DNA from: Bipolaris cookei
Lineage: Eukaryota; Ascomycota; Dothideomycetes; Pleosporales; Pleosporaceae
Assembly: GCA_002286855.1 (NCBI GenBank)
Contig: NRSV01000053.1
Span: 1-64,000 of the forward strand
DNA: 64,000 bases
Direction of reading: 5' to 3'
Shown: in pieces, positions 9,510 to 18,500 of the stretch
Position numbering within the stretch: position 1 is the stretch's first letter
Layout: each line of letters begins with the position of its first letter
The notes under the pieces: generated by a model
What the model was told of the DNA's origin: nothing
Seen by the model: the letters and a program-made list of their open reading frames with translations, nothing else
Databases searched by the model: none
Program-made: the position numbers and the translations under genes

Positions 9510-11733
9510 GAGATTACAGTATATCGGAGATGTTTCCAAATCTGGATAGCGGCTGACACCCCTGCTCGCCAAGGTGGGCAGAGACTTTTGAAAGGCTCCT
9601 CTGTAGATAGAACGGCCTTTGGCCAAAGTCCTACATAGCCAACGGCTGATACAGGACTATAATGGAATAATAATAATAATAGCGCCACGCGGTGGCCAGT
9701 GCTGCGCGTTTGCACGTAATACACGTTGCCGCGTACGCATAGTATTATTATTATTATTATTCTAATTTAACGTCCTGTTTCAGCCGCAAGGCTATATAAG
9801 GCGTGCAAGCTGGTGAGGCTTACAAGTATCTACGTGGTGCTGTCAATTTGGTGTAGGTGGGGGGCGTACGCATAGTAGATTGAGAACAATACAGTGGATA
9901 TGTCGAATAGTAGACGTTAGAACTACCCACCTTGCCACTCCGACTTAGTTACCTATAGTAGTCATACTACTAAAGGACCTAATTCTAACAAATAATAATA
10001 ATAATATAGATGCGTCGTATGACTTACCTGTATCTGATAAAGAATCTTCTACATCTTTTTTGACACGTACGGGCGTTATGGTCTGCTCTCCCACAGGTTC
10101 TATAGTGCCACTGACCTAGTAGAGCCCTTTCTTAACTACCCTCACCACGTGCCTTCTTTGATGTCGTACGATTAGCAGGAGCACTTTCAGCTACCTGTGA
10201 TGCTCCTATACTAAATTCAAGTGTCCCACCTGTCTGAATCCGCTTTCTTTTTCGCCCATAGCGCTTTGTCACCTCTGCTGATTGCTCTTTAAGCTCTTGT
10301 ATGTGGGCCTTTATAAGCATACTCTTATATAGCATCTCCTTAGTTCCTTTAATAAGCTTCGAAAAGCTTTCTTATGTAGTAGTTGGTGATCGTACGAATT
10401 GCTAGGTTTTTTAGACCGCTAGGGTGTTTCTAGCTGAGCTTCTTGTGGTAGGGTATAAAGGCGTACGTTAAGGCGATTAATAACTCTCTGCCCGTTGATA
10501 GGGACTAGTCCTACCACCTTAAAGGCCTTCTTGCAGTTATCAGAAGTAAACATGTCGGAAAACGTGTCTCAAAAGGCCAGGAAGAATCGTTCCTTATTAA
10601 TATGCTAAATATGGTGGCGTGCTAAGTCTCGTACTCGTTGAGAGTTTTTATGCTTAAGAGACGAAAAGCAGACAACGTTAAGTAGTTGGAGTATATGTGA
10701 TGAATGAGCAGGCACACAAAGAGTAAGGATCTTCTGTACGAGGCAGTAGTCCTTAAATTCCTGGTTTAGGTGGCTCTCGTGGCTGTCAAGAATGAGCAGT
10801 CTGTACGACCCCACCTGACGCGTCTTTGCATGCTTGTTAAAGTGCTTCAACTACTCAAGACCAAACGCGTTGTTTCTCCAGCCGTTCTCTGATACTGAGA
10901 GCTTCCAATAGTACGGTATGTCTGCTTCTTCGTGCCATGAAGAGATGTGGACGCGTCCTTTGTAGATAATAAATGGCGGGGTAGCGTCTCCCGCAGCGCA
11001 GAGGCTCTGGATGACAGTAATCCACTTGCGATTGCCTGGCTGAACAAGAGTAGGTCTCATACAACGTTCTGAACCTGTGACTACCTTCATTGATCCAACT
11101 ACACCCATCTGAAACCCATTCTCATCAAAGTTATGGATGTCGTCAAAATGTACTCCATACTTCTCAATTGTCTCTCGTACGAGCTTGAACCACGCGTTAA
11201 TAACCTCTGGATCTTCCTGATACATTCTCTGGAGGTCCTTTGCTCGATTGAAAGCTGTTTTGAGCTTGTCCGAACGCGTTACAAATCGCTCTGCTCAGTT
11301 CTTGCCTAAAGGCTGGCCACCTCGTACGCGCAGTAGTTTCTCTGCCATATCTGCTACCTCGCATAGTCGGGGCGCAAACCCTCACGAGTCTAGATAAAGA
11401 ATATATCTTACGATTGTCTGCTCTTCATTTGCAGTTAATTTCTGGCGATTTGGCCGTATATTAGGTCGAAATGTAATTCCTCGAAGCAGCTGAGAGACCT
11501 GCTGATGTCGTACGTTGTAGGCTGCTGCAGCGCGTCAAATGCTCTTAAACTGACCTGTACGAAAGGCCTGAATAGCAACTCGACTTTCTTGCTGGATTAG
11601 TATCGCGTTCTATTGTTGAGGTATTGTTGTTCGTACATAAAATTCGCAATGCTAAGAAAAAGTGGCCCTCTCGATGGTGGAATACATTATATATATTTCT
11701 TTTCTGAGACCCAGATTCTATATACGTACTTCA

Positions 11734-13062
11734 TTAATCTCTCCGATAAATCCCCGCTATCCAACATGCCCTCAATAGCGCAAGACCCCAGGCCATGCCC
11801 AAACTATCCCACACAACATTCAGCTTACTCCCCATGACCTCCTTCCACCCAATCGCGACCTCAATCATAGCAATGTCCGCACTCTCGGCCAACATGAGCA
11901 TCTCGACATCGAAAATCCACCCTTCAGAATGCATATACGGAATAATATACGGCAGTGTCGGCCGCGAAAAGAGTTTAAACCCACACTGCGTATCGCGGAT
12001 GCGCGCCGTAGCGGGGGGCGTCATGATGCGTAGCAAAAGATGAAAAGCGTGCATGAGGAAATTGCGGAGCTTCGAGCGCTTGACGACGGCTTCGCTGCCG
12101 ACGAGGTGGGCGCGGGACCCGATTGCTACGCCGCGGCCATGCTTGTCTTCAATTTTCTGGCAGCCTTGGACGAGGGCGCCGAGGTCAGAGAAGCGGCTTG
12201 CGCCGTCGGCATCGGCGAAGACGATGTAACGACCGCGGACGTGGCGCATGCCGTGGGTTACGGCGCCGCCTTTGCCTCTGTTTTGCTCGAGAGTGATGAC
12301 GCGGATGCTGCCGTGGGGAATGGGGGTTGAGTGCTGGGTTGCTGCGTTTGCGTTGCCAGAGGACCATGGACCGGGTTTGGGTTTTGGGTGCTGGCTGAGT
12401 TGGTGTTCTTTTGCGAAGTCGAGGGCTTTGTCGACGGTGTTGTCTTTGCTTCCATCGCTCACGATTAATATCTCCCAGCCTTTTTGGGCTTTGCTGCCTT
12501 TTTCGCCGGCGTGCGCGTCGCCGTATTCGCTCTCAAGGAATTGGACGGCTTCTTCTAGCATGCCTTCTAGACGGTCTTCTTCATTGTAGGCTGGTACCAC
12601 GACACTCATGAATAATTCGGCCTCTTCAATCGGCATTTGCGGTGGGACAACAACCTTGCTACCTGGCTCTTTTGCTGCTTTTCTTTTCGCTACTTCCTTC
12701 TCTGCTGCCCATTTGTCTAGCCAACACGGCAATTCCTTGGGATCGCTTCGCGCCCCGTCGGGCAGTATCGTGATGTATTGTTTCTCAGACCGGCGTGGTG
12801 GACGTGGAGTTGGCGCAAGTAGATTCAGTGCTACATAAACCTGTTCACCGTAGCAATTCAAATTAGTAAAATTTATCTTGTGCATCACGCTAATATGCGC
12901 GTGTGTATATCTTACCCAAAAACCAAGTGCACCTATCAAGAAGCCCAGCCCGACAAAAAGCACCCATGTCGGCGGCATTTCAACAGACTGCCTAGGATAC
13001 GATTCGAAGCCATACCCAGGACCAAAGGAATCCGTATCAAAAGCGCGGTTTTCCTTCGACAT
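11734..13062 (-). CDS. ALG5: Dolichyl-phosphate beta-glucosyltransferase (ALG5)
   Basis: Exons 13062-12916 and 12840-11734 (417 aa). It makes dolichyl-phosphate-glucose from UDP-glucose at the ER membrane, the donor for the last three glucoses of the N-glycan precursor. An N-terminal membrane anchor (WVLFVGLGFLIGALGFW) precedes a GT2 glycosyltransferase domain: VVVPAYNEEDRLEGML, IVSDGSKDNT, the metal-binding DADGASR, DTQCGFKLF and GWIFDVEML. The 75-nt intron (GTAAGA, TACTAAT branch, ACAG) is a multiple of three without stops, so the unspliced frame is also open, but conservation around the anchor favours splicing. The Fot1-type element ends 46 bp from its stop codon. Confidence 0.93.
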   Translation of the reverse strand: MSKENRAFDTDSFGPGYGFESYPRQSVEMPPTWVLFVGLGFLIGALGFWVRYTHAHISVMHKINFTNLNCYGEQVYVALNLLAPTPRPPRRSEKQYITILPDGARSDPKELPCWLDKWAAEKEVAKRKAAKEPGSKVVVPPQMPIEEAELFMSVVVPAYNEEDRLEGMLEEAVQFLESEYGDAHAGEKGSKAQKGWEILIVSDGSKDNTVDKALDFAKEHQLSQHPKPKPGPWSSGNANAATQHSTPIPHGSIRVITLEQNRGKGGAVTHGMRHVRGRYIVFADADGASRFSDLGALVQGCQKIEDKHGRGVAIGSRAHLVGSEAVVKRSKLRNFLMHAFHLLLRIMTPPATARIRDTQCGFKLFSRPTLPYIIPYMHSEGWIFDVEMLMLAESADIAMIEVAIGWKEVMGSKLNVVWDSLGMAWGLALLRACWIAGIYRRD

Positions 13063-13866
13063 GGTTGTTTGGAAAGCGGGGATTGGGAATTGGGGGATAT
13101 ATGCGCGCCCTCACGAGGGCTGTACAAGGGTCGCGCGCGTTACTGAAAAGCCGAGGACATTGAGTGACGAAAGCAAAAAGAAAAGGCGAATATGGCTTCA
13201 AACGTGCGGCATGTGGGCGGACGAGTGTTGTTTTAAGGGTTCAGTAATGCAAGTAGGAAGGGAAGATGCCAATTGCGGGTTGCGCGTCAGCCAATTGGCA
13301 CCAGAAGATGCAACGTGGAAGCTGACGTAGATAATAGGCCCGTGAGTTTGGTTAGCGGGCCGAGGACCGCTTCTTAGGTAAGCTATACCCTGGAGTTTCG
13401 TTTCTGCCCTGGCGTGTTACTAGCATCTAGGGTCTAAACATGGGATTTTAATATTAGCATGGACATGCTTTAAATGAGCTCTAGGAGTAATGGCTGGTGG
13501 AAGGGATTCAAATTACAAGAATGACAAAGTCGGCATGTATCTAATGGGGCATTAGTCATCTGTTGAGTTGATGGCATGAAATCTAGTCCAACCTAGCCTT
13601 AGATGTACATCCAGTATCAAAATTTCAGTTCCTACGATGCTCAAAATACCTCCGAGATACTCGAAAAGAACATGCATATATCCAGATCTATAAAGAAAAC
13701 AGAGATTGCTCTACCATACCATCTTTCTTAATGTGAATTGAAGCCACAGTATTTGTAACATGTGAGAAAAAAAGAATAAGGGGACATATAGGTCCAGGTA
13801 CATTCTAAGCGCCCAAGAGAATAGCGGTTCACAAAAAAAGAAAGACCGCAGTGACAAAGAAAAGAA
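13063..13866. other. Intergenic, no gene seen
   Basis: About 800 bp between the ALG5 start and the MFS transporter 3' end. It should hold the ALG5 promoter and the transporter 3' UTR. Only short, domain-free open frames are present. Confidence 0.5.
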
Positions 13867-15877
13867 CTAGATCTCCGGTGCTTCAACCCTCGCATCGCGC
13901 CTCTTCTCCTCATCGATATATACTAGAAGTCAATTAGCGTCCGCCCAGTCAATCTCAGGACAGTCAAGCTAGTAACTTACTATTTGGACGAATAAACCAA
14001 CTACATAAGAAGGCAAGCCCAAACGTAGCCGCAAGTGATACAAACACTGTCTGCCTATACGTCCCAACAGTAGCACTGTATATACCATTGAAAATAGTAG
14101 GGCCCATAACACGCGCAACAGCGTGAAGCAAGCCCGTGGCACCAAGCAACTGACCAACTTGATCCTGCGGCACATGTTTCGTCAACGCCGCGCCCAGTGT
14201 AGGCGACCCGATACCACCAATAGAAGCAAGAGCACCAGACAGTGCAAACAGCTCACCCTTACGCACAAGCGCAAATCCGAGATATCCCATCATATCAAAG
14301 AAGATAGCAGCACGGATAATGGTGAGATCAAAGAGATCGGAGCCAGAGCTACGGGTGCGAGTCGCGCCATTTTTGCCACGGAAAATGCGGGTGAGGACGG
14401 GTAGGATGACGAGGAGAGCGAAGACGCGGCAGCTGTTTACGATTGTGGTAAAGCGGCCGGATTCGAATTCGTGCCAGTCGAATTGGCGGCGGGTGTAGAC
14501 TAGTACGACGCTCATGGCACCCATTGCGACGCCGAACATGATGGTATCTGTGGCAGCGAGCAGAACGAGGTTCCAGCGCACAGCAGATGAAGTGCCAGGA
14601 CCAGTGGGCCAGAGAATCTTGAGCGGGCCAAAGAGGTTGACAGAACGTAACTGGTTGATCCAGTCGGCTGCTGGTTCGTGTCTTTCGATATCCTCTTGGT
14701 ATTTCTCGCGAGCAGCCTCCTGTCGTGCTTTACTTAGCGACTCAGGAACCAAAAAGGCAAGGAAAGCAATAAAGAACAAATGGGCACCCAAAGCCATGTA
14801 GAAGATGAGAAGCACAGCTTCAGTCTTGCCCACAATCTTCGCCCGCGCATCGATAATGTACCCGGCAAGAACAGGTCCGATAGCAATGCCACCGAACAGA
14901 CATGCGTGAAAGTATGAGAAAGCTACATTTCGCTTCTGGGGCGCAACCACGTCAGATGCATACGAATGCGCGCAAGCCATGCCAACGATGAAAGATCCAG
15001 ATATGCCTTCCAAACAATATCCGACCAGGATCCAGTTGACATGGACAGTTTCCGGGAACTTGGCAGCGAGGATAGTAATGATTTCACCGAAGAGGGTGCC
15101 GCACGTGTTGGCGATCATAAACTTCTTACGTCCATATCGATCGGAAAGGGCACCAATCTTTGGGCTGATAATAGCTGATAGCAGACCAGAGCATAAGCTG
15201 GCATATAGAAGGAAGAGCGAGGAGCGAGATGAAATAACGTCGTTCTGGCAGCGGTCTTGGCCCGGGTCCATGGGTGACGATATCGGATCGGTCTGTAGCG
15301 TGGCGTAGTAGTCCTCGCAAACCAGGTCCATGATGAGGTTGATCTTGGGCACGATAATGCCGCCGAATGCTATGGTGAAGAGCAGGAACGGGGGCAGGAG
15401 CCAGTAAATCTATGCCTGTCAATCGTCGTCGCTGTGATGCGCGAGTCTTGATGCGCCTACCGAAGGTCGCCTCCACCAGGGAAGGCCTCGAAAGTCTGCG
15501 TCTCCAGCCCATTCTTCCTCGCCATGATTGTGCTCGTCGCCATGGACGCTTCCGTAGTCGTCTCCAGAGGCGCGCAGGAGGGGCGCGTCTTCGTTGTCGC
15601 TATCGGGGCCGGGCGAAGTTGCCCCTGACTTATGCGACTGGCTAGAACCCCTCACGCGGGCCTCGAGCTCACGCTCGATATCGACATCCTCGACAAATGC
15701 AGAATCCGTAGTCGTAGCCATGTCGGGCAGACTGTCGTGTTCAACCTGTTCTGGTCTAGGCGTCGACTCCGCTGGTGGTGGGGATCCGGGGTATTGTTGC
15801 GGGGCGGTATTTGGGTTACGAGGGTGTGCGCATTGCTGGAGCTCAACTGCTTCTTCTGTTAGCTTCCTGCTGTCCAT
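13867..15877 (-). CDS. Major facilitator superfamily transporter
   Basis: Exons 15877-15461, 15409-13981, 13922-13867 (633 aa). The 51- and 58-nt introns were set from splice signals; the last exon adds a charged tail ending EAPEI. A long hydrophilic N-terminus (about 140 residues, acidic, Ser/Pro-rich) leads into some 10-12 hydrophobic segments. Motif A, the cytoplasmic loop between helices 2 and 3, reads GALSDRYGRKK. The external CEDYYA and CQNDVISSRSS region and general layout recall DHA1/SLC46-like carriers. The substrate is unknown; location is the plasma or vacuolar membrane. It is unclustered with any obvious pathway. Confidence 0.86.
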
Positions 15878-16662
15878 GGAGCGATAGGCGGAATTGCAAA
15901 AGACATGACGCGGTCGAGTAGCGCAAAAAGCAACTGGGCGCAGTGGTCTTCGCCCTTCGGGCGTCGGTACAATGCGCAGTTCAGCTTACCAAGAATAGAA
16001 CGCCTCACGTACAGCCCACAGCGGGTCGCGTTACGGGGAACAAAGGAAGATGAGAAAACACAGCGGATGGGAATGTCGATATCTTGTCTGTCACATTACG
16101 TCCACTAGCGCCCGCTTGGAAGATGGCGTGCAAGGGCGTGATTGTGGAGGATTCGCTGTAAATACTTGTCATGACGTTGCCATGTTTCGTGCGTATCCAG
16201 TTACCCCCCACTAGTATACTTGCGGTTCAAGTCCGCGGCCTACTCCTGATAATCATCGGCGTCGGAGTTTATTGTTATCCGGTATCCGTTTGGTTGATGG
16301 GGGGTTCAAAGTCCAAGGGAATATACTGTGAGCTTGTGCGCCGTCTTATCTTGATAGAGAAGGTTGGTTGGGTGCATGACAGGGGAAGGGTGGTCGGTCG
16401 GGAACCACCATGCCCCACCACCTCACGAACGCGCGGCCTCACCAAAACCACCTTAAACATGAGGCTGTAGAGCCACACTAAATGGTTATTATCGCGATAC
16501 ATTTTGGTGGTGATGCTATTAGGCTTTGATATATATGTCTCGCTATAGAAATCGAGACGGAGTTCTAATTGCGCGGCCGCGACGCGAGGTTGGAGGTGGT
16601 GAGCCTGCAGCACCTCCCTGAGGCTTCTCACTACCTTAAGGCCCCGCGATAGGCCTCGTTTT
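15878..16662. other. Intergenic, no gene seen
   Basis: The promoter side of the MFS gene, about 780 bp, running into the decayed pogo transposase. Short open frames only. A GGTTCAAGTCC box near 16226 looks like a tRNA B-box but lacks a matching acceptor stem. Confidence 0.5.
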
Positions 16663-18440
16663 TCAAATAGCCTTTATAGAAGCCTTAAAGCTCCTCTTTC
16701 TACTCCTTTGGGAAGTCTTGATAGCTTTTTCAAGTTGTTGTGCAGCCTTGCGAGCCGCGATCCTTGAGGCCTTTTCAATAGCCTTCTCCTCCTTCTCCTT
16801 CTGCCTCATTAGACTCACTGCAAGTCTCGCCTGACGCCTCTGCTCCTTCTCTCTCACTCTCTCTTGCCTTACCTCCTCACATTGCCTTGTTGTATTAGCT
16901 TTTTGGAGTTGTCGCTGCTCCTCCTCCTCCTCCTCCTCCTCCTCCTCCTCCTCCTCCTTTTGAAGTTACAGGCGATCACGCGCCTCCTTCCCCTTCCTTG
17001 GAGACCAGAATACAGCTCCACCCTGATACTCCTCAGCCTCCTGTAGAGGCAGAGACTTCCCTCGCTCTCTGCGTAGTCTCTCGTTATTTAGAGCCTCTCG
17101 TAGGCCCTCAACCTCATGCTCAAGGAGCGTTTTTGAGGCTGAGATTTGGTGGAAGGCTTGGCTAAGCTTTTGAGCTCGCCTGTCTCCTCGATCCTTCAAC
17201 ACCTCATGCAGTAGCCATTCAGTTTTCCTTCAATTAGAGACACTTAGCACAGATGACTCAATATCGCTTGATAGGATAAGATTATTATTAGAACGTTATA
17301 GTATAACCTCAGGATTCAAGGGCGAGAGGCCTGTAGCCTTAACGGCCTTTTTGATCGCTGTTTCCTTAAAGGAGGCCTGCCAGGCTTGGTAGAAGAGGGC
17401 AGAAAGTTCCTCTTACTCATAGATACGAGGCCTTGGCTCCTATCCATAAAGCAGAAACCTCGTTTGAGTACACTGTCGAGAGAGGCTTGAACATGCAGAC
17501 GTCGAGAGACTGCAGCGTGTGGGTTGAGTGAAGAGGATATACTATAAGGAGGATCTTGTCCTGATCACAATACTCAATAAAATTTATAGTAAGGTAAGAT
17601 CTATGGCCGTCAAGAATAAGTAATCGATAGGAGGATCGAGCCTTCGCCCTTGTACTGCGATCAAACACCTGTTGTAGCCATGCGAGGCCTATCTAGTTAT
17701 TTGTGCATCCAGAAGGCGATGAGAATATTCAAATTTGGTGAGCCTCTGTATCAAGGGTCTGCAGCCAGGTGTACTGTATCGATCCTGAGGCTGATTGATA
17801 TACAAGGGCAGGCTCGAGGTGAGATCCATCAGCGCAGATACAAGCTAGTAGCGTTACCCACTCGCGCGAGCTATCCTATATAGTACTCCTCCTCCTTTCA
17901 TCCTCGTACGAGGCTCTACTAAAGATCCTCCTTGAGCGACTCACGACACCAAGCATGAAGCCCTTCTCATCCATATTGTAGATATGACACCCCTCGACGT
18001 GATATTGATCAATTTTATCACGTAGGAGGCTAAATTAGAGGCTGTACTTACTCCTAGAGTCTGATTTGTGGCAACAGTTATCAATACCTGTTGCCCACCT
18101 TGAGGCGAGCTGGTCAGGATAGCGCTGAACAAAGTGACTAGCCCAGTGTACTCCAACCTCTTTTTTCGCGATCTGTGACGCAGAATTGCGTATCATTGAC
18201 TGAGTAGGAGGCAGGTCTCTCTCTGTGAGTCGATTAATTTAGGCTATTAAGGTCTGCTCTTGGTGTAGGTGGAGGAGGAGTTGACTTTGGTAGCCTTCAA
18301 CGTGGGAGGCACGGCGACCTCGGTGTCTTTTGCTAAGCTTAGATCGGTTAACACCAAATCTTTTTGCAATTTCAGTATATTAAAAGGCTCTCCAGGTCCT
18401 AGGGTATTGAAGCTGCAAGCGCCGCCTTGATATTAGTCAT
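16663..18440 (-). pseudogene. Second pogo-type transposase, decayed
   Basis: The frame from an ATG at 18440 shows a helix-turn-helix remnant (FGVNRSKLSKRHRGRR), then the first catalytic block NMDEKGFMLGV, and further down LLILDGHRSYLTINF with PLHSTHTLQSLDV (second block). A long charged coiled-coil tail (QAFHQISASKTLLEHEVEGL and KEQRRQARLAVSLMRQKEKE) ends at 16663. A TCC repeat at about 16918-16958 encodes poly-Glu on this strand. Many stops (for example TAA at the end of the frame closing at 16966, where CAA is expected) point to RIP. I could not find convincing terminal inverted repeats. Confidence 0.75.
16918..16958. repeat. (TCC)n microsatellite
   Basis: About 13 copies of CTC/TCC without interruption. 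It lies inside the decayed transposase and reads as a run of Glu codons on the minus strand. Confidence 0.9.
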
Positions 18441-18500
18441 GATGGTGGTGATATAAAGTGTAACAAGAACATCATGAGCACAACATAGTCTCGGTACCAT

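Larger units (their letters stand above)
7883..9603 (+). mobile_element. Tc1/mariner transposon with intact transposase (level 4 insertion)
   Basis: Terminal inverted repeats of 80 bp with one mismatch (7883-7962 and 9524-9603, tip CAGAGGAGCC) are flanked by TA at 7881-7882 and 9604-9605. The related LINE copy near 1210 shows the unoccupied site (AACTAG..ATAGAACGG), which confirms the boundaries. Without the MITE inside, it is about 1.51 kb, normal for Tc1. Near-identical ends and an open transposase make it the youngest autonomous element in the window. Confidence 0.92.
7717..9681 (+). mobile_element. 5'-truncated LINE 3' end (level 3 insertion), split by Tc1
   Basis: The segments 7717-7881 and 9606-9681 together match the 3' end of the LINE at 1045-1281 and end in (AAT)5. 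The 9-bp direct repeats GCGCCACGC at 7708-7716 and 9682-9690 are the target-site duplication. The very short 5'-truncated copy with a simple-repeat tail is what target-primed reverse transcription leaves. Confidence 0.75.
7516..10004 (+). mobile_element. Unclassified AAT-tailed element with internal inverted arms (level 2 insertion)
   Basis: The block interrupts the Fot1-type transposase and is flanked by perfect 14-bp direct repeats (TATAGATGCGTCGT at 7502-7515 and 10005-10018). Joining the flanks at one copy gives back an open transposase tail. Without the inserted LINE piece it is about 515 bp. Inside are inverted arms of roughly 110 bp (7517-7625 against 9752-9861; both contain CTACACCAAATTG in inverted orientation). 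The 3' end is (AAT)5. A variable-length duplication plus a simple-repeat tail suggests LINE-type, SINE-like insertion; the inverted arms suggest a MITE. I cannot assign it. Confidence 0.6.
7487..11624 (-). pseudogene. Fot1/pogo-type transposase, decayed and interrupted
   Basis: The main part is 11624-10005; the last few codons and the TAA stop (7489-7487) lie on the other side of the insertion. Reading downward there is a psq/CENP-B-type helix-turn-helix region (AAAAYNVRHQQVSQLLRG), a second DNA-binding part, then the DDE catalytic domain: NFDENGFQMGV (first Asp) and LLILDSHESHLNQEF (second Asp), then PAHSSHILQLLNV. A Lys/Arg-rich tail (KRYGRKRKRIQTGG) and a zinc-knuckle remnant (CGRADHNARTC) end it. 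In-frame TGA/TAG codons and frame changes show it cannot make a full protein. Several stops fit C-to-T change of CGA, CAG or TGG. Confidence 0.85.
7421..11687 (-). mobile_element. Fot1/pogo-type DNA transposon, split by nested insertions
   Basis: The left end (7421-7475) and the right end (11687-11633) are inverted repeats of about 55 bp, both containing the core CACTTTTTCTT and differing mainly by C/T and G/A changes. TA dinucleotides flank both ends (7419-7420, 11688-11689). The ends lie 4.27 kb apart, but removing the 7516-10004 insertion and one copy of its 14-bp duplication leaves about 1.76 kb, a normal size for Fot1-like elements. The transposase reads on the minus strand. The mismatch pattern and its stops look RIP-like. 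Confidence 0.85.

Noticed and set aside
16222..16245. tRNA-like B-box and T-arm (GGTTCAAGTCC)
   Set aside because: The T-arm can pair, but no matching 5' acceptor strand, D-arm or anticodon arm lies at the right distance upstream.
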